64,000 nt of DNA from Flagellimonas oceanensis (GCF_003992595.1 NZ_RZNA01000024.1:62001-126000); one strand, 5' to 3'. Counted from the stretch's first letter, positions 26,383 through 35,894 are shown. A program made the numbers and translations. The notes: generated from the letters alone by a model not told the origin.

Positions 26383-26463
26383 AAAAAATGTTTTTTCAAA
26401 AGTACCAAGGACAATCTTCCTATTTGGTGACTTTTGTCATTGGTTGTTTTTACAACCTTTTCC

Positions 26464-27885
26464 TTACAATGTTTTTGGATTGATGGCCAAACTCTTGAAC
26501 AACATGGCCTTGGTATAAAAATACTTGTTCTGCATCTCGTTCTGTTTCAGGTAGGCATCAATGAGTTTGCTTTCCCTGGAATTGATCAAGAAGAGGGAAC
26601 TTTCCCCAAAACTGAACTTTCGCTCCTCAGCCTGCAACATTGTATTGTAATCTTTCACGATGTCGGCAATCAATCGATTCTGATCAGTAAAGGAATCCAG
26701 TTCATTGTAAATGGCGATGACCTTGTTCTGTATTTCCACTTGGGCATTGTCCCTTTCGTATTCCGCATCCCTGAGCTTGAACTTGGCCAGTTTTAAATCC
26801 CCGCGTTCCTTTCGAAGGAATATGGGCATTTGAAAACTCAATCCGGCCTTATAATTTTCCGTAACAAAGGAATTCATCAATTCGGGGGTCTCTGTGACAA
26901 AATTGTATTCCGCCTTGAGTTTGGGTAGTAGCTTATTCGCTTTTAAACGCTTGTCCACCGTCAAACCTTCAATTTTATAATCCAAGGACATCAACTTGGG
27001 GTGTGTTTCCAAATTGAAACTGTCCAAAGGCACTCCTTCTATTTCCAAAGTTGTATTGATATCCATTTCGGGCTCCACATTGGGACTGATTCCTGGTTGA
27101 AGCTCCACGGGCACATCCTCTATCCATAAGAAGTTGCTGAGCTCCAGTGATTTTTTCATCAGTTTCACCTTTGCCTGCTGATAGCCCAAATCCCTATTTC
27201 GAACGGCAATTTTTGCTTCTACGGTATCGATCATGGCAATGTCGCCTGCAAGGGCACTTTCCTTGATTCCTTGGAATCGTGTTTCCGCATTTTCCAGAAA
27301 ATCTTCATAGACCTCAGCATCCCTGTAGGCCTTCAACCAATCAAAATAGGCCAATGAGGCATTGTACAAAACTTGGTTGACCTGCAGATCTTGGTCGACC
27401 TTGGTCTGCTCTCTGAACAATTTGGCTTTTCTTAAGGTTGCCATGCGCTCATTGATCCAAAACCCTTGCAAAACGGACATGGACACCCCTGCACTGTAGA
27501 GTCCATCTTCGGGCAAAGTTTCATCTGGATTCAGGTAATAACCTTCATTCTGCTGAAAATTTCCTTTCAATTCAATACCGAACCAGGTCGGAATCTTGAA
27601 GGTCGCATTCAATCGATCCCAATATTCGGTTCCTTTAAACTCTTTCCTATCAAAGTCAACCTCTACTTTAGGATCAAACCCTCCCCGAGCCTTCATCAAG
27701 TTGGCCTGCCCCATGGCTATGTTCAACTGGGCCTGCTTGGCAACGGGATGGTATTTTTTCACATAACCCAAATACTCCTTAAATCCGAGCACCAAGGAGT
27801 CTTGCTGTGCATAAAACATATGTACAGAAAAGAAAAAGAGGGTACAAAATAAAAGTAGTCTTCTATTTCTTCGCAGCATTTGCAC
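26464..27885 (-). CDS. TolC-family outer-membrane channel
   Basis: The 473-residue protein has a signal peptide (residues 1-26, ending HMFYAQ) and the alternating long helix / short strand layout of two OEP domains. It gives the outer-membrane exit duct of a tripartite export system. It is the last gene of the tetR-ABC-hlyD-tolC operon, and its start overlaps the end of the hlyD gene by 17-23 bases depending on which of two in-frame ATGs is used. Confidence 0.85.
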   Translation of the reverse strand: MQMLRRNRRLLLFCTLFFFSVHMFYAQQDSLVLGFKEYLGYVKKYHPVAKQAQLNIAMGQANLMKARGGFDPKVEVDFDRKEFKGTEYWDRLNATFKIPTWFGIELKGNFQQNEGYYLNPDETLPEDGLYSAGVSMSVLQGFWINERMATLRKAKLFREQTKVDQDLQVNQVLYNASLAYFDWLKAYRDAEVYEDFLENAETRFQGIKESALAGDIAMIDTVEAKIAVRNRDLGYQQAKVKLMKKSLELSNFLWIEDVPVELQPGISPNVEPEMDINTTLEIEGVPLDSFNLETHPKLMSLDYKIEGLTVDKRLKANKLLPKLKAEYNFVTETPELMNSFVTENYKAGLSFQMPIFLRKERGDLKLAKFKLRDAEYERDNAQVEIQNKVIAIYNELDSFTDQNRLIADIVKDYNTMLQAEERKFSFGESSLFLINSRESKLIDAYLKQNEMQNKYFYTKAMLFKSLAINPKTL

Positions 27886-29218
27886 TGGTGTTTTGGGGTT
27901 GATAATAATTCGGCGGGAAACCGTTCAACTGTCGCCACAACTCGAACCAAATCGGAACATCTTCCAATAAAGCCATGGTACTTGCGCCAGAACCTACACG
28001 AAGGTCTTCGGGCCATGGCGCTTCTTCCTCATCGGGTGCCAACAACACACGATACTTCCCATTGGGACTGATGAACGTTTCAATAGCGACCACTTTACCT
28101 CCGAATGTTCCATAGGAAACGTTCGGCCAACCACTGAACACAATGGCGGGCCACCCATCGAATTGGATACGCACTTTTTCGTCCACATGAATCAATGGAA
28201 GGTCTATGGGGTCTACATAGGTTTCCACGGCGATATCATAATCCGAGGGCATTATACCTACCAGTTGTGCGCCCTCTTTGAAGGTTTCCCCTATCCCAGA
28301 CTGAATGGCCTTGGTAATATATCCATTTTGGGGAGCTCGAATGTAGGTCATATTGCTCCTCATCTCGTAATTGGTGTACTGGTTCTCCAGTTTGGTGACC
28401 TGTGCTTCGGAGTCAAACTGATTGGACTGAGCTGAATAGAGGTCGCTCTGCGCTTTGGAAATCTTATCGGTATACTCCGCTTGCACCCTATTGATCTCCA
28501 CTTGCGCATTGATGACATCGTTTTTACTGCTCAACAATTTGTTCTCTTGGCTTATGAGTTTTGCTTGGGTCTCCTGTAGTTTCAATCGCTTTTCTTCCAC
28601 ATCGGTCACGGCCTTCAGCCCTTCCTGTTGCAATTTTTCCGTACGATCGTACTGGCGTTGGGCTATGGTAATATTGGTTTTTGCCGCCTCAAGATCAATA
28701 CTATCACTTTTTACCTTTAATTTGGACTGCATCAGTTTGTTTCTGGCCTGTTCCAGCTTTAGGCCACGCTCTTGTTGCAGGGCTTTTATTTGCTGGGTCA
28801 AGGCTTTTACCTTTTCCTGGTATGATGTTACGGACATCGATTTTGCCTTGATTTGCTGTCCGGTACGTTCCACTAGATTGGGGTCGAAATACTCACTTTT
28901 CACCTCTGAGATATGTAGGATGGTGTCCCCTTTTTCGACATACTCCCCTTCCCTTACAAACCACTTCTCAATACGCCCAGGAATCGGGGATTGAATGGTC
29001 TGTGGCCTCTGATCGGGGGTCAAAGTGGTAAGATAACCTCTACCGGAAATGTTCTGGGTCCATGGTAGAAACATCATGAAAAGCACAATGATGGAAAAAG
29101 CTGCCAAAAAACGGTTGAATTGCTTATAGTGCCTTTTGTGGAAGACCTTTTTGCCCGCCTCGTAACCGGTAAGGTCTACCCTCTCGTTCAATTTATTATT
29201 TGAAGAAATATTGAGCAT
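27863..29218 (-). CDS. HlyD-family membrane fusion protein
   Basis: The 451-residue periplasmic adaptor has one N-terminal transmembrane helix (about 36-56), a split biotinyl-lipoyl domain (SPIPGRIEKWFVREGEYVEK near 89, and the second half APQNGYITKAI near 297), a very long coiled coil (about 125-290) and a C-terminal beta-barrel domain. The role is to connect the inner-membrane ABC protein to the TolC-family channel. It starts five bases after the ABC stop codon. Confidence 0.88.
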   Translation of the reverse strand: MLNISSNNKLNERVDLTGYEAGKKVFHKRHYKQFNRFLAAFSIIVLFMMFLPWTQNISGRGYLTTLTPDQRPQTIQSPIPGRIEKWFVREGEYVEKGDTILHISEVKSEYFDPNLVERTGQQIKAKSMSVTSYQEKVKALTQQIKALQQERGLKLEQARNKLMQSKLKVKSDSIDLEAAKTNITIAQRQYDRTEKLQQEGLKAVTDVEEKRLKLQETQAKLISQENKLLSSKNDVINAQVEINRVQAEYTDKISKAQSDLYSAQSNQFDSEAQVTKLENQYTNYEMRSNMTYIRAPQNGYITKAIQSGIGETFKEGAQLVGIMPSDYDIAVETYVDPIDLPLIHVDEKVRIQFDGWPAIVFSGWPNVSYGTFGGKVVAIETFISPNGKYRVLLAPDEEEAPWPEDLRVGSGASTMALLEDVPIWFELWRQLNGFPPNYYQPQNTSANAAKK

Positions 29219-29223
29219 GAACT

Positions 29224-30891
29224 TTATTTTACGTTGATCAATCTACCTTTTTCCATCCGAATGATTTGATTGCAGCGGCTTGCCCATTTTGGGTTTTCAC
29301 TGACCACGACCAAGGCCCATCCATTGGCTGGGTCTGTCAAGAAATCCATCATTCGTTCTGTTCCCTCTTCATCATATTGTTCCAAGGGATCCTTTAGAAT
29401 CATAAGTTTAGGCCTTGTTACAATGCTTCGGGCCAACACTATTTTTCTGGAAATGAAATCAGGAATCTTTTTCCCTTCGGGATATAGAACGGTTTTCAGA
29501 CCTTGGGGCTGTTCTTTCACAAATTCCGTGAGACTTACTTTTTCCAAGGCCCAATACACATCCTCCATGGGAATATCCTTGTTGCCAAAAGTGATATTGT
29601 CCAACAGGGTTCCTTCGAACGGGTACTCTTCGTTAAGGGAATGTCCCAAATAGGACCGGTATTGGCTAAGTTTTATACCCCGTAGGGCTACATTGTTCAC
29701 ATATATTTTACCCTCATCAGGCTCTAGAATGCCTGCCATCATCCTTAAAAGGGTGGACCTTCCCGAACCGCTTTTTCCTTGTACCAATAATTTAGTGCCT
29801 GGTTTAACTGTAAGCGACAAATGGTCTATGATTTTTTTGTCCAGTCCCGGAACTTTGTAAACGATATCCTCGAGCTCTACGGTCAAACCTTCGTCCTCCT
29901 TGAATGGTGTCTCACCGGTCTGGGGCTCTAGCTCTTTATCAACCACTTGGCCCATTTTTTCCAAGGAAGTCAATAGATCATAAACCGTTTCAAGACCTAA
30001 AATCATTTTCTCAACGGAACTGATGACCAATAAGATGATGATTTCCGCGGCTACAAACTGACCTATGTTCATCTGCTGATCCAAAACCAGCAGTCCACCG
30101 ATCAACAACAAGCCTGCCGTTACCAGTACTTTAAAGCCGATCATTTGGATAAATTGCAAGACCAAGACCCTAAAATGACTTTCCCTTGCTTCCAAATACT
30201 CTTCGACCAAGGTGTCATTTTTGTCCAGAGCATGTGAGGTTTTTCCCGATAGCTTGAAACTAATAATGGAACGGGCAATTTCCTGTACCCAATGTGCAAC
30301 TTTATATTTGATCTTTGACTCGTCCAAACTGGTATCCAATCCTCTTTGTGCTGTAAACTTGAATACAATATAGATGAGCAAGAGCAGCAATAATCCATAA
30401 ATGATAAAGAATGGATGGTAAAAAGACAGCAGCAACAAACCAAAAACTATTTGTAACAATGCCGCAGGAAAATCAATCAAAATCTTGGATAAGGATTTTT
30501 GAACTGTAAGGGTATCAAAAAAACGGTTGGCCAACTCTGGTGGGTAATAATACCGGAGTTCGCTCATTTTTATTTTTGGAAAACGATAGGCAAACTCAAA
30601 CGAGGATCTTGTGAAAATTTTCTGTTGAAGGTTCTCAATGATCCGTATCTGCATCAACTGGAGCACCCCCACAAAAGCGACCCCAAGGGTAACCAACACC
30701 ACCAATACAATCCAAGACGTACTTACCCTGGCCCCTTGTATAAGATTGATTATCGCCTGTATTCCCAAAGGAAGGGACAGGTTGACCAATCCCGCAAAAA
30801 TGGCGTAGTAGAATATTTGAAAAATGTCTTTTTTATCCAAGGCAAGCAGTCCCATGAGCCGTTGCCATGCGGTAAGTATTTGTTTAGCCAT
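29224..30891 (-). CDS. ABC exporter subunit with degenerate ATPase motifs
   Basis: The 555-residue fused permease/ATPase is of the type-1-secretion kind but lacks a peptidase domain. Residues 20-320 hold about six transmembrane helices. The nucleotide-binding part (about 340-555) has lost its canonical residues. Walker A is GKSGSGRS with Arg378 in place of Lys. The LSGGQ signature reads IPDFI (476-480). Walker B ends in Lys500-Asp501 where Asp-Glu is expected. The H-loop His is Ser531/Glu532, and the Q-loop Gln also seems absent. I confirmed Walker A and Walker B at nucleotide level. The protein is therefore probably ATPase-dead as a homodimer, or works with another unseen subunit. Confidence 0.85.
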   Translation of the reverse strand: MAKQILTAWQRLMGLLALDKKDIFQIFYYAIFAGLVNLSLPLGIQAIINLIQGARVSTSWIVLVVLVTLGVAFVGVLQLMQIRIIENLQQKIFTRSSFEFAYRFPKIKMSELRYYYPPELANRFFDTLTVQKSLSKILIDFPAALLQIVFGLLLLSFYHPFFIIYGLLLLLLIYIVFKFTAQRGLDTSLDESKIKYKVAHWVQEIARSIISFKLSGKTSHALDKNDTLVEEYLEARESHFRVLVLQFIQMIGFKVLVTAGLLLIGGLLVLDQQMNIGQFVAAEIIILLVISSVEKMILGLETVYDLLTSLEKMGQVVDKELEPQTGETPFKEDEGLTVELEDIVYKVPGLDKKIIDHLSLTVKPGTKLLVQGKSGSGRSTLLRMMAGILEPDEGKIYVNNVALRGIKLSQYRSYLGHSLNEEYPFEGTLLDNITFGNKDIPMEDVYWALEKVSLTEFVKEQPQGLKTVLYPEGKKIPDFISRKIVLARSIVTRPKLMILKDPLEQYDEEGTERMMDFLTDPANGWALVVVSENPKWASRCNQIIRMEKGRLINVK

Positions 30892-31573
30892 TCTCTTTTT
30901 TATTTAGTGTCCGGAATATGAGGTCCGTAAAAAACTCCGTAGGAGTAACTTTTTCGTTACAGTTTGTAAGTGTTGGGAAATGTGTTTTCAAAAAATGCTG
31001 ATGCAATGAACCCTCCAGCACATTGCTGGCCATGCTTATGGGATAGGCATAGTTTTCGTCCACTGCTGAAATCATATCGCTCAAACGGTTGACCAATCTT
31101 TTACAGACAATGAAATAGCCATCCTTGCTTTCTTGATTGATTTCTTTGACCAAATAGGATTTTGAATATTCATTGATGATAAGCCTATTCAAAACCACTT
31201 CGTTCACATGTGTTATGGAACTGTCCTCCTCCACATTTTGAGTAAGAATCTCAACCGCCTTTTCCAATTTTTTCATTGGGTCAGAGATACCGTTTGTTGC
31301 AAACACCATGCGGTATTCTATCCATCCCCAATACCAAGTGGCCAAATAGAGCAACAGCTTGTGCTTGTTCTCAAAGTAACGATAAATGGAACTTTCATTG
31401 GAATTGATTTTCACACCCAATTTTTTGAATGTGAAACTTTCAAACCCCATTTCATCGATCATCAAGATACTTTGCTCAACTATGTTCTTGCCCAAGGTCG
31501 AGGACTCGGGGTCTTTTATATAAAGCTTTTCGTTCACTCCTATTTTAAGAGATTGCATCAGTAAATCCATCAC
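30884..31573 (-). CDS. TetR/AcrR-family regulator
   Basis: The 229-residue protein has an N-terminal TetR-type helix-turn-helix (FTFKKLGVKINSNESSIYRY at about 45-64) and a helical ligand domain. It is the first gene of the export operon and overlaps the ABC start by eight bases, so it is co-transcribed with the genes it most likely represses. The upstream region 31574-31650 is AT-rich with a short CGCGA-containing partial palindrome that could be the operator. Inducer and cargo are unknown. Confidence 0.82.
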   Translation of the reverse strand: MMDLLMQSLKIGVNEKLYIKDPESSTLGKNIVEQSILMIDEMGFESFTFKKLGVKINSNESSIYRYFENKHKLLLYLATWYWGWIEYRMVFATNGISDPMKKLEKAVEILTQNVEEDSSITHVNEVVLNRLIINEYSKSYLVKEINQESKDGYFIVCKRLVNRLSDMISAVDENYAYPISMASNVLEGSLHQHFLKTHFPTLTNCNEKVTPTEFFTDLIFRTLNKKENG

Positions 31574-31665
31574 ACATCACTTTTAAAACTAATTCTCGCG
31601 AATATAAAAGTATTACTATTAATCTCTAATACTTTAACTTTCAATTAACTCTTGTGTTTTTCCCT

Positions 31666-31673
31666 TACTTTTG
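31666..31673 (+). promoter_or_regulatory. -7 box TACTTTTG upstream of tag
   Basis: This is an exact TAnnTTTG match. It lies inside the longer open frame that begins at TTG 31652, which argues for one of the ATGs at 31685 or 31691 as the true start. Confidence 0.5.
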
Positions 31674-31690
31674 ATATAAAACGAATGGTT

Positions 31691-32254
31691 ATGGACAAAC
31701 ACAGATGTGGGTGGTGCGTAGGCGACACCCTATACGAGGCCTATCACGATGAGGAATGGGGCGTTCCGGTAAAGGACGATGACACCCTCTTCGAATTTTT
31801 GATATTGGAGACCTTCCAGGCAGGTCTGAGTTGGATTACCGTATTAAGAAAACGTGAAAATTTCAGAAAGGCTTTTGATTATTTTGACTATAAGAAAATT
31901 GCCGACTACAATCAATCCAAGATTGACATGCTATTGCAAGACCCCGGCATCATCAGAAACAAATTAAAAGTCAATGCCACGGTTTCCAACGCAAAAGCAT
32001 TCATGGAAATTCAAAAAGAGTTTGGCAGCTTCAGCAAATACATTTGGGATTTTGTGGATGATGAACCCATCAAAAATGAATGGGCGAACTATAAAAATGC
32101 TCCGGCCACAACAGCATTATCGGATAACATCAGCAAGGATTTGAAAAAAAGAGGGTTCAAGTTCGTGGGAAGCACGGTAATTTACGCCCATATGCAAGCG
32201 ACGGGCATGGTAAACGATCACGAAGTAAACTGTTTTAGGTACCATGAAGTGTAA
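31691..32254 (+). CDS. tag: DNA-3-methyladenine glycosylase I
   Basis: The enzyme excises 3-methyladenine from alkylated DNA. With the start at ATG 31691 (MDKHRCGWC) it has 187 residues, the usual Tag length; ATG 31685 would add two. The zinc-binding N-terminal RCGWC, EAYHDEEWGVPV, FQAGLSWITVLRKRE and the C-terminal FVGSTVIYAHMQATGMVNDH with its His/Cys ligands are all present. The gene overlaps the next one by 11 bases. Confidence 0.93.
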   Translation: MDKHRCGWCVGDTLYEAYHDEEWGVPVKDDDTLFEFLILETFQAGLSWITVLRKRENFRKAFDYFDYKKIADYNQSKIDMLLQDPGIIRNKLKVNATVSNAKAFMEIQKEFGSFSKYIWDFVDDEPIKNEWANYKNAPATTALSDNISKDLKKRGFKFVGSTVIYAHMQATGMVNDHEVNCFRYHEV

Positions 32255-32825
32255 TTACATTCTTTTAATGCTTCTTGGTATGGTGCAGATATCCTTTGCA
32301 CAAAACAAGTACGAGCGGGAATCCCGAATAGACAAAGAGGAATTTCCGAGCAAATCCTTTTCGCTTATCCAAAAGTATTTGGAGGATGCCAAAAGGGTCC
32401 GTTTTTACCAAGAAATGGACAGTACCAAAAAAAGTTACGAGGCAAAGTTTAAAAAAGGGAGGTTGCACTACAGCGTGGAATTCAACAAAAATGGCTCCTT
32501 GGAAGATGTTGAATTCAAAATAAAGGAAAGGGACATTCCCAATGACACCTGGGCCACTATTATGTATTACCTCGATGAAAATCATGCAAAGCCCCGGGTA
32601 AAAAAAATACAGCAACAATATTCCACACAAGAGGGTCAACCCACGGAAAAAACCTTACACAATGCTTTTCAAAACCTGATTTTACCTGAAGTAAAGTACG
32701 AATTGGTGTTTTCTGCCAAAAAAGACAAAGAATTCCAAGAATATGAAGCCCTTTTCGATTCAGAAGGACAACTGATACGCCTTCGTAAATCTTTCCCTCC
32801 AAGTTATGACCATGTACTCTACTAA
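32244..32825 (+). CDS. Secreted hypothetical protein
   Basis: The 193-residue protein has a signal peptide ending QISFAQ (residue 20). The mature part is rich in Lys/Glu and has a repeated pattern of short strands (RLHYSVEFNKNGSLEDVEFKI and ELVFSAKKDKEFQEYEALFD), which suggests two PepSY-like halves; I cannot name the family securely. It overlaps both neighbours (tag by 11 bases, DUF2490 by 20), so the three are translated from one mRNA. Confidence 0.65.
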   Translation: MKCNYILLMLLGMVQISFAQNKYERESRIDKEEFPSKSFSLIQKYLEDAKRVRFYQEMDSTKKSYEAKFKKGRLHYSVEFNKNGSLEDVEFKIKERDIPNDTWATIMYYLDENHAKPRVKKIQQQYSTQEGQPTEKTLHNAFQNLILPEVKYELVFSAKKDKEFQEYEALFDSEGQLIRLRKSFPPSYDHVLY

Positions 32826-33495
32826 GTGGTTTTCTTTTTTCGTCCTTTTTTTGTTGATGGTAAGCGTTCATGCCCAAGAAAACCTTACGGCTTACTGGCA
32901 ACCACAAATTGCTGTCAATTACAAAGTGGTTGGCACCTATTCCCATAATTTCTCCGTGGCCAACCGAAATTACATTTACGATGATGAGGAACTTACCTTA
33001 AAAGGAAGGCAATTGGACCTTGCCCACTTTTCCAAACTTAAAATAAGGGACAACCAAAGTATTGCATCGGGGATCCAATATAGGTTCCGAAACAATTTTG
33101 AAGATAGGGAGAATGAACTGCGACTTACCCAACAGTACAACATTACCTACAAACCATTGGCTGTACGTTTTGGCCACAGAATACGTGCCGAGCAACGCAT
33201 TACCAACTCGCTTACCATTCATAGATTTCGTTATCGCTTTGCATTGGATTTCCCTTTGATGGGAGAAGAACTGGATCCGGGAGAGCCTTATTTTGTGGGC
33301 AGTTTTGAAAATCTTTTGAGTGTGGCCAAACACAATGCCCCACAGTATGACACGAGGCTTTCCGGACAGATTGGTTGGGAGCTTAATGGAGGAGTGAAAT
33401 TTCAAATGGGAGTCGAATATAGAATGGAAGATTACAGCTCCAATTTGCCACAAAACACTATTTTTCTATTGACAAGTGCACAATTATCCCTGTAA
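32806..33495 (+). CDS. DUF2490 outer-membrane barrel protein
   Basis: The 229-residue protein has a signal peptide (ends SVHAQ) and a series of amphipathic strands (YWQPQIAVNYKVVGTYSHNF, ASGIQYRFRNNF, RFGHRIRAEQRI, MGVEYRMEDY) typical of DUF2490 beta-barrels. The function of the family is unknown. It is the distal gene of tag / hypothetical / DUF2490 and overlaps convergent aat by 12 bases. Confidence 0.8.
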   Translation: MTMYSTKWFSFFVLFLLMVSVHAQENLTAYWQPQIAVNYKVVGTYSHNFSVANRNYIYDDEELTLKGRQLDLAHFSKLKIRDNQSIASGIQYRFRNNFEDRENELRLTQQYNITYKPLAVRFGHRIRAEQRITNSLTIHRFRYRFALDFPLMGEELDPGEPYFVGSFENLLSVAKHNAPQYDTRLSGQIGWELNGGVKFQMGVEYRMEDYSSNLPQNTIFLLTSAQLSL

Positions 33496-34140
33496 TATTT
33501 CCAAAAAGTCTTTTCGTGGAACCGACTCGGCACCCATGCTCTCCAAATGATTGGTATGGACTTGGCAGTCAATGATTTTGTATCCTTTTTCCCCAAATTC
33601 CTGAGCCATTTGTATGAATGCGTATTTGGATGCATTTGGCCGTAAACTGAACATGCTCTCTCCACAGAAAACATGACCCAGATCAACACCGTACAATCCT
33701 CCTACAAGTTCTCCATCTTCCCAAACCTCGAATGACTTGGCATGCCCTTTTTTGTACAGGTTCATGTAGGCCGTTTTCATTTCAGGTGTTATCCATGTGC
33801 CATCTTGGCCTTTTCGTTCAATTTGGGCACAATAGTCCATTACCTGTTCAAAACAGGTGTTTTTGGCAAGGGTAAAAGTGCCATCGCGAATCACTTTCCG
33901 CATGCTTTTGGAAACCTTGACTTTATCGGGGTACAGAATCATACGTGGGTCCGGGGCCCACCAAAGAATCAAGGAATCATCATTGAACCAAGGAAAAATG
34001 CCATTTTTGTAGGCCAACAATAATCTTTCGGGTGACAAATCCCCTCCCACGGCGAGCAAACCATCTTCGCTGGCGGTATCAACAGGTGGAAACTCCAGTT
34101 TCTTACTCAAAAAATATAGGGGCGTATGTTCCAATGGCAA
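33484..34140 (-). CDS. aat: Leucyl/phenylalanyl-tRNA-protein transferase
   Basis: The 218-residue enzyme adds Leu or Phe to proteins with N-terminal Arg or Lys and so marks them for ClpAP degradation. Hallmarks are FPPVDTA near 16, GIFPWFNDDSLILWWAPDPR at about 45-64, the central GGLYGVDLG near 147 and the catalytic region FCGESMFS near 158. The length is normal for the family. Confidence 0.93.
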   Translation of the reverse strand: MPLEHTPLYFLSKKLEFPPVDTASEDGLLAVGGDLSPERLLLAYKNGIFPWFNDDSLILWWAPDPRMILYPDKVKVSKSMRKVIRDGTFTLAKNTCFEQVMDYCAQIERKGQDGTWITPEMKTAYMNLYKKGHAKSFEVWEDGELVGGLYGVDLGHVFCGESMFSLRPNASKYAFIQMAQEFGEKGYKIIDCQVHTNHLESMGAESVPRKDFLEILQG

Positions 34141-34173
34141 TTTTTTCTAAAAATACAAATCCGGCTTAAAACA

Positions 34174-34204
34174 AGAAAATCCGAACTTAAAGTTCGGATT
34201 TTCA
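34174..34204 (-). terminator. Terminator after the DUF3127 gene
   Basis: The 13-bp perfect stem AAAATCCGAACTT / AAGTTCGGATTTT lies 37 bases downstream of the DUF3127 stop on the minus strand. It could also act for plus-strand transcripts. Confidence 0.75.
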
Positions 34205-34239
34205 TTGTTAAATGTATTTCTATATCCTACTAAATTCAA

Positions 34240-34617
34240 TTAGAAAGGCAGATCATCATGATCTTCCTCGTTAAGGTCGTCGGCAGGCTCAAAAGCTTCC
34301 ATTGGTGGAACGGGGGGCATATTGTCCGCAGCAGGTTCTGACTGCAAGTTTTCCATTCTCCACCCTTGGATGGAATTAAAGTATTTGGTCTCCCCCTGAG
34401 GGTTTACCCACTCCCTACCTCTTAGGTTGATACTGATCTTTACCATTTGGCCAACACTGTAATTGTCCAGCAAATTGCATTTATCCTGCACAAACTCAAC
34501 CAATATATGTTGTGGATATTGTTCTTCGGTCGTTACGACCACCTCTCTTTTTCTGAAACCATTGTTACCGTATGTTTTGGTTTCATCTATCATTTTGATT
34601 CGTCCCTGAACTTCCAT
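34240..34617 (-). CDS. DUF3127 protein with SSB-like acidic tail
   Basis: The 125-residue protein is of the DUF3127 family, an OB-fold-like group found in Bacteroidota. Conserved pieces are MEVQGRIKMI, RKREVVVTTEEQYPQ and REWVNPQGETKYFNS. The last residues (EEDHDDLPF) mirror the acidic C-terminal tip of single-strand DNA-binding protein (DDDIPF type), which recruits repair and replication partners. A role in DNA metabolism is thus an inference from fold and tail. Confidence 0.8.
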   Translation of the reverse strand: MEVQGRIKMIDETKTYGNNGFRKREVVVTTEEQYPQHILVEFVQDKCNLLDNYSVGQMVKISINLRGREWVNPQGETKYFNSIQGWRMENLQSEPAADNMPPVPPMEAFEPADDLNEEDHDDLPF

Positions 34618-34739
34618 GCAATGTTAATTTTTGTTGAAAATCAAAAGTACATAAAATGAATTCCAATGGCATCCGTTATTTCAACTATCTATCAACATGT
34701 TTTCCAATTACCTATCTTTAAAACAGAATTTGACCAACA

Positions 34740-35885
34740 ATGAACTTTAGCACTAAACGGAAAACCTCCAATATCATCTTGCTGATATCCGCATTCTTCA
34801 TTGTGAGTCTTATTTTATGGAATACCAATAGTTTTTTTAAAAAATTCAAAGAGGAAGAACGGCTGAAAATGGAGATTTGGGCCACCGCCCAGTTGGAGCT
34901 TGTTCAATCCTCGGTTGACCAAGAACTGGGAAACCTTACCCTAAAGGTGTTGGGCAACAATACCTCAACTCCTATGATCTTGGTAAACGAAGAGGGGTCA
35001 TACAAAACGCACAATATACCCGAGGACAAAGTAGCGGACAGTGCATACATCCAAAAAAAGATTGCCCAATTCCGAAATGAGAATGAACCCATAGAGATCA
35101 TACAGGAAGAGGAATTGTTGGAAACCCTCTACTACGGCAATTCTGATGTGTTGAACAAATTAAAATATTATCCACTGGCCCTACTATTGATTATTTTCTT
35201 GTTCGCAGCAGTGATCTTCTTTTTCTTCCGAACCAACAAGGCATCGGAACAAAATAAACTCTGGGCTGGTATGGCCAAGGAAACCGCACATCAAATTGGA
35301 ACGCCGCTCACCTCTCTACTGGGTTGGAACGAACTATTGAAATCGGAAGACATCAATCCCGAGGTTACCCAAGAGATCGCCAAGGATATTGACCGCTTAC
35401 AAACCATCACAGAGCGCTTTTCCAAAATTGGCTCTGTTCCCGAATTACGCCAACACGATATCGTGGCCGAAACCAAAAAAGCTTACGACTACCTTAAACA
35501 ACGTAGTTCCAAATTGGTACATTTTTCCTTTAGTTCCAATGTGGATGAAGCCCATGTACTTATGAACCCACCTTTGTACAACTGGAGCATTGAAAATCTT
35601 GTTAAAAATGGTATCGATGCCATGAAAGGCAAGGGCAACATTGCCATCCAAATTGAAAAAAAGGGGCAAAATATCTATATTCTAGTATCGGATACCGGCC
35701 ACGGCATACACAAAAGTGATTTTCAAAACATTTTCAATCCAGGGGTCACATCCAAGCAAAGAGGCTGGGGATTAGGCCTTTCGTTGGTAAAAAGAATCGT
35801 TGAAGAGTACCATAAAGGAAAAATTAAAGTATTTTCGTCAAGTAAAGAAGGAACTATCATGCAGATTTCCCTACGAGCACTATAA
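34740..35885 (+). CDS. Membrane sensor histidine kinase
   Basis: The 381-residue kinase has two transmembrane helices (about 12-30 and 140-162) bounding a periplasmic sensor of about 110 residues. The phospho-acceptor box is AKETAHQIGTPLTSLLGW (His near 186). The ATPase domain has the N box NLVKNGIDAM, VSDTGHGI and GWGLGLSLVK. There is no receiver domain and no adjacent response-regulator gene. The next gene (9 bases later) is a zinc-ribbon membrane protein. A near-consensus -7 box TATCTTTA lies about 30 bases upstream. Confidence 0.88.
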   Translation: MNFSTKRKTSNIILLISAFFIVSLILWNTNSFFKKFKEEERLKMEIWATAQLELVQSSVDQELGNLTLKVLGNNTSTPMILVNEEGSYKTHNIPEDKVADSAYIQKKIAQFRNENEPIEIIQEEELLETLYYGNSDVLNKLKYYPLALLLIIFLFAAVIFFFFRTNKASEQNKLWAGMAKETAHQIGTPLTSLLGWNELLKSEDINPEVTQEIAKDIDRLQTITERFSKIGSVPELRQHDIVAETKKAYDYLKQRSSKLVHFSFSSNVDEAHVLMNPPLYNWSIENLVKNGIDAMKGKGNIAIQIEKKGQNIYILVSDTGHGIHKSDFQNIFNPGVTSKQRGWGLGLSLVKRIVEEYHKGKIKVFSSSKEGTIMQISLRAL

Positions 35886-35894
35886 AAATGAATT

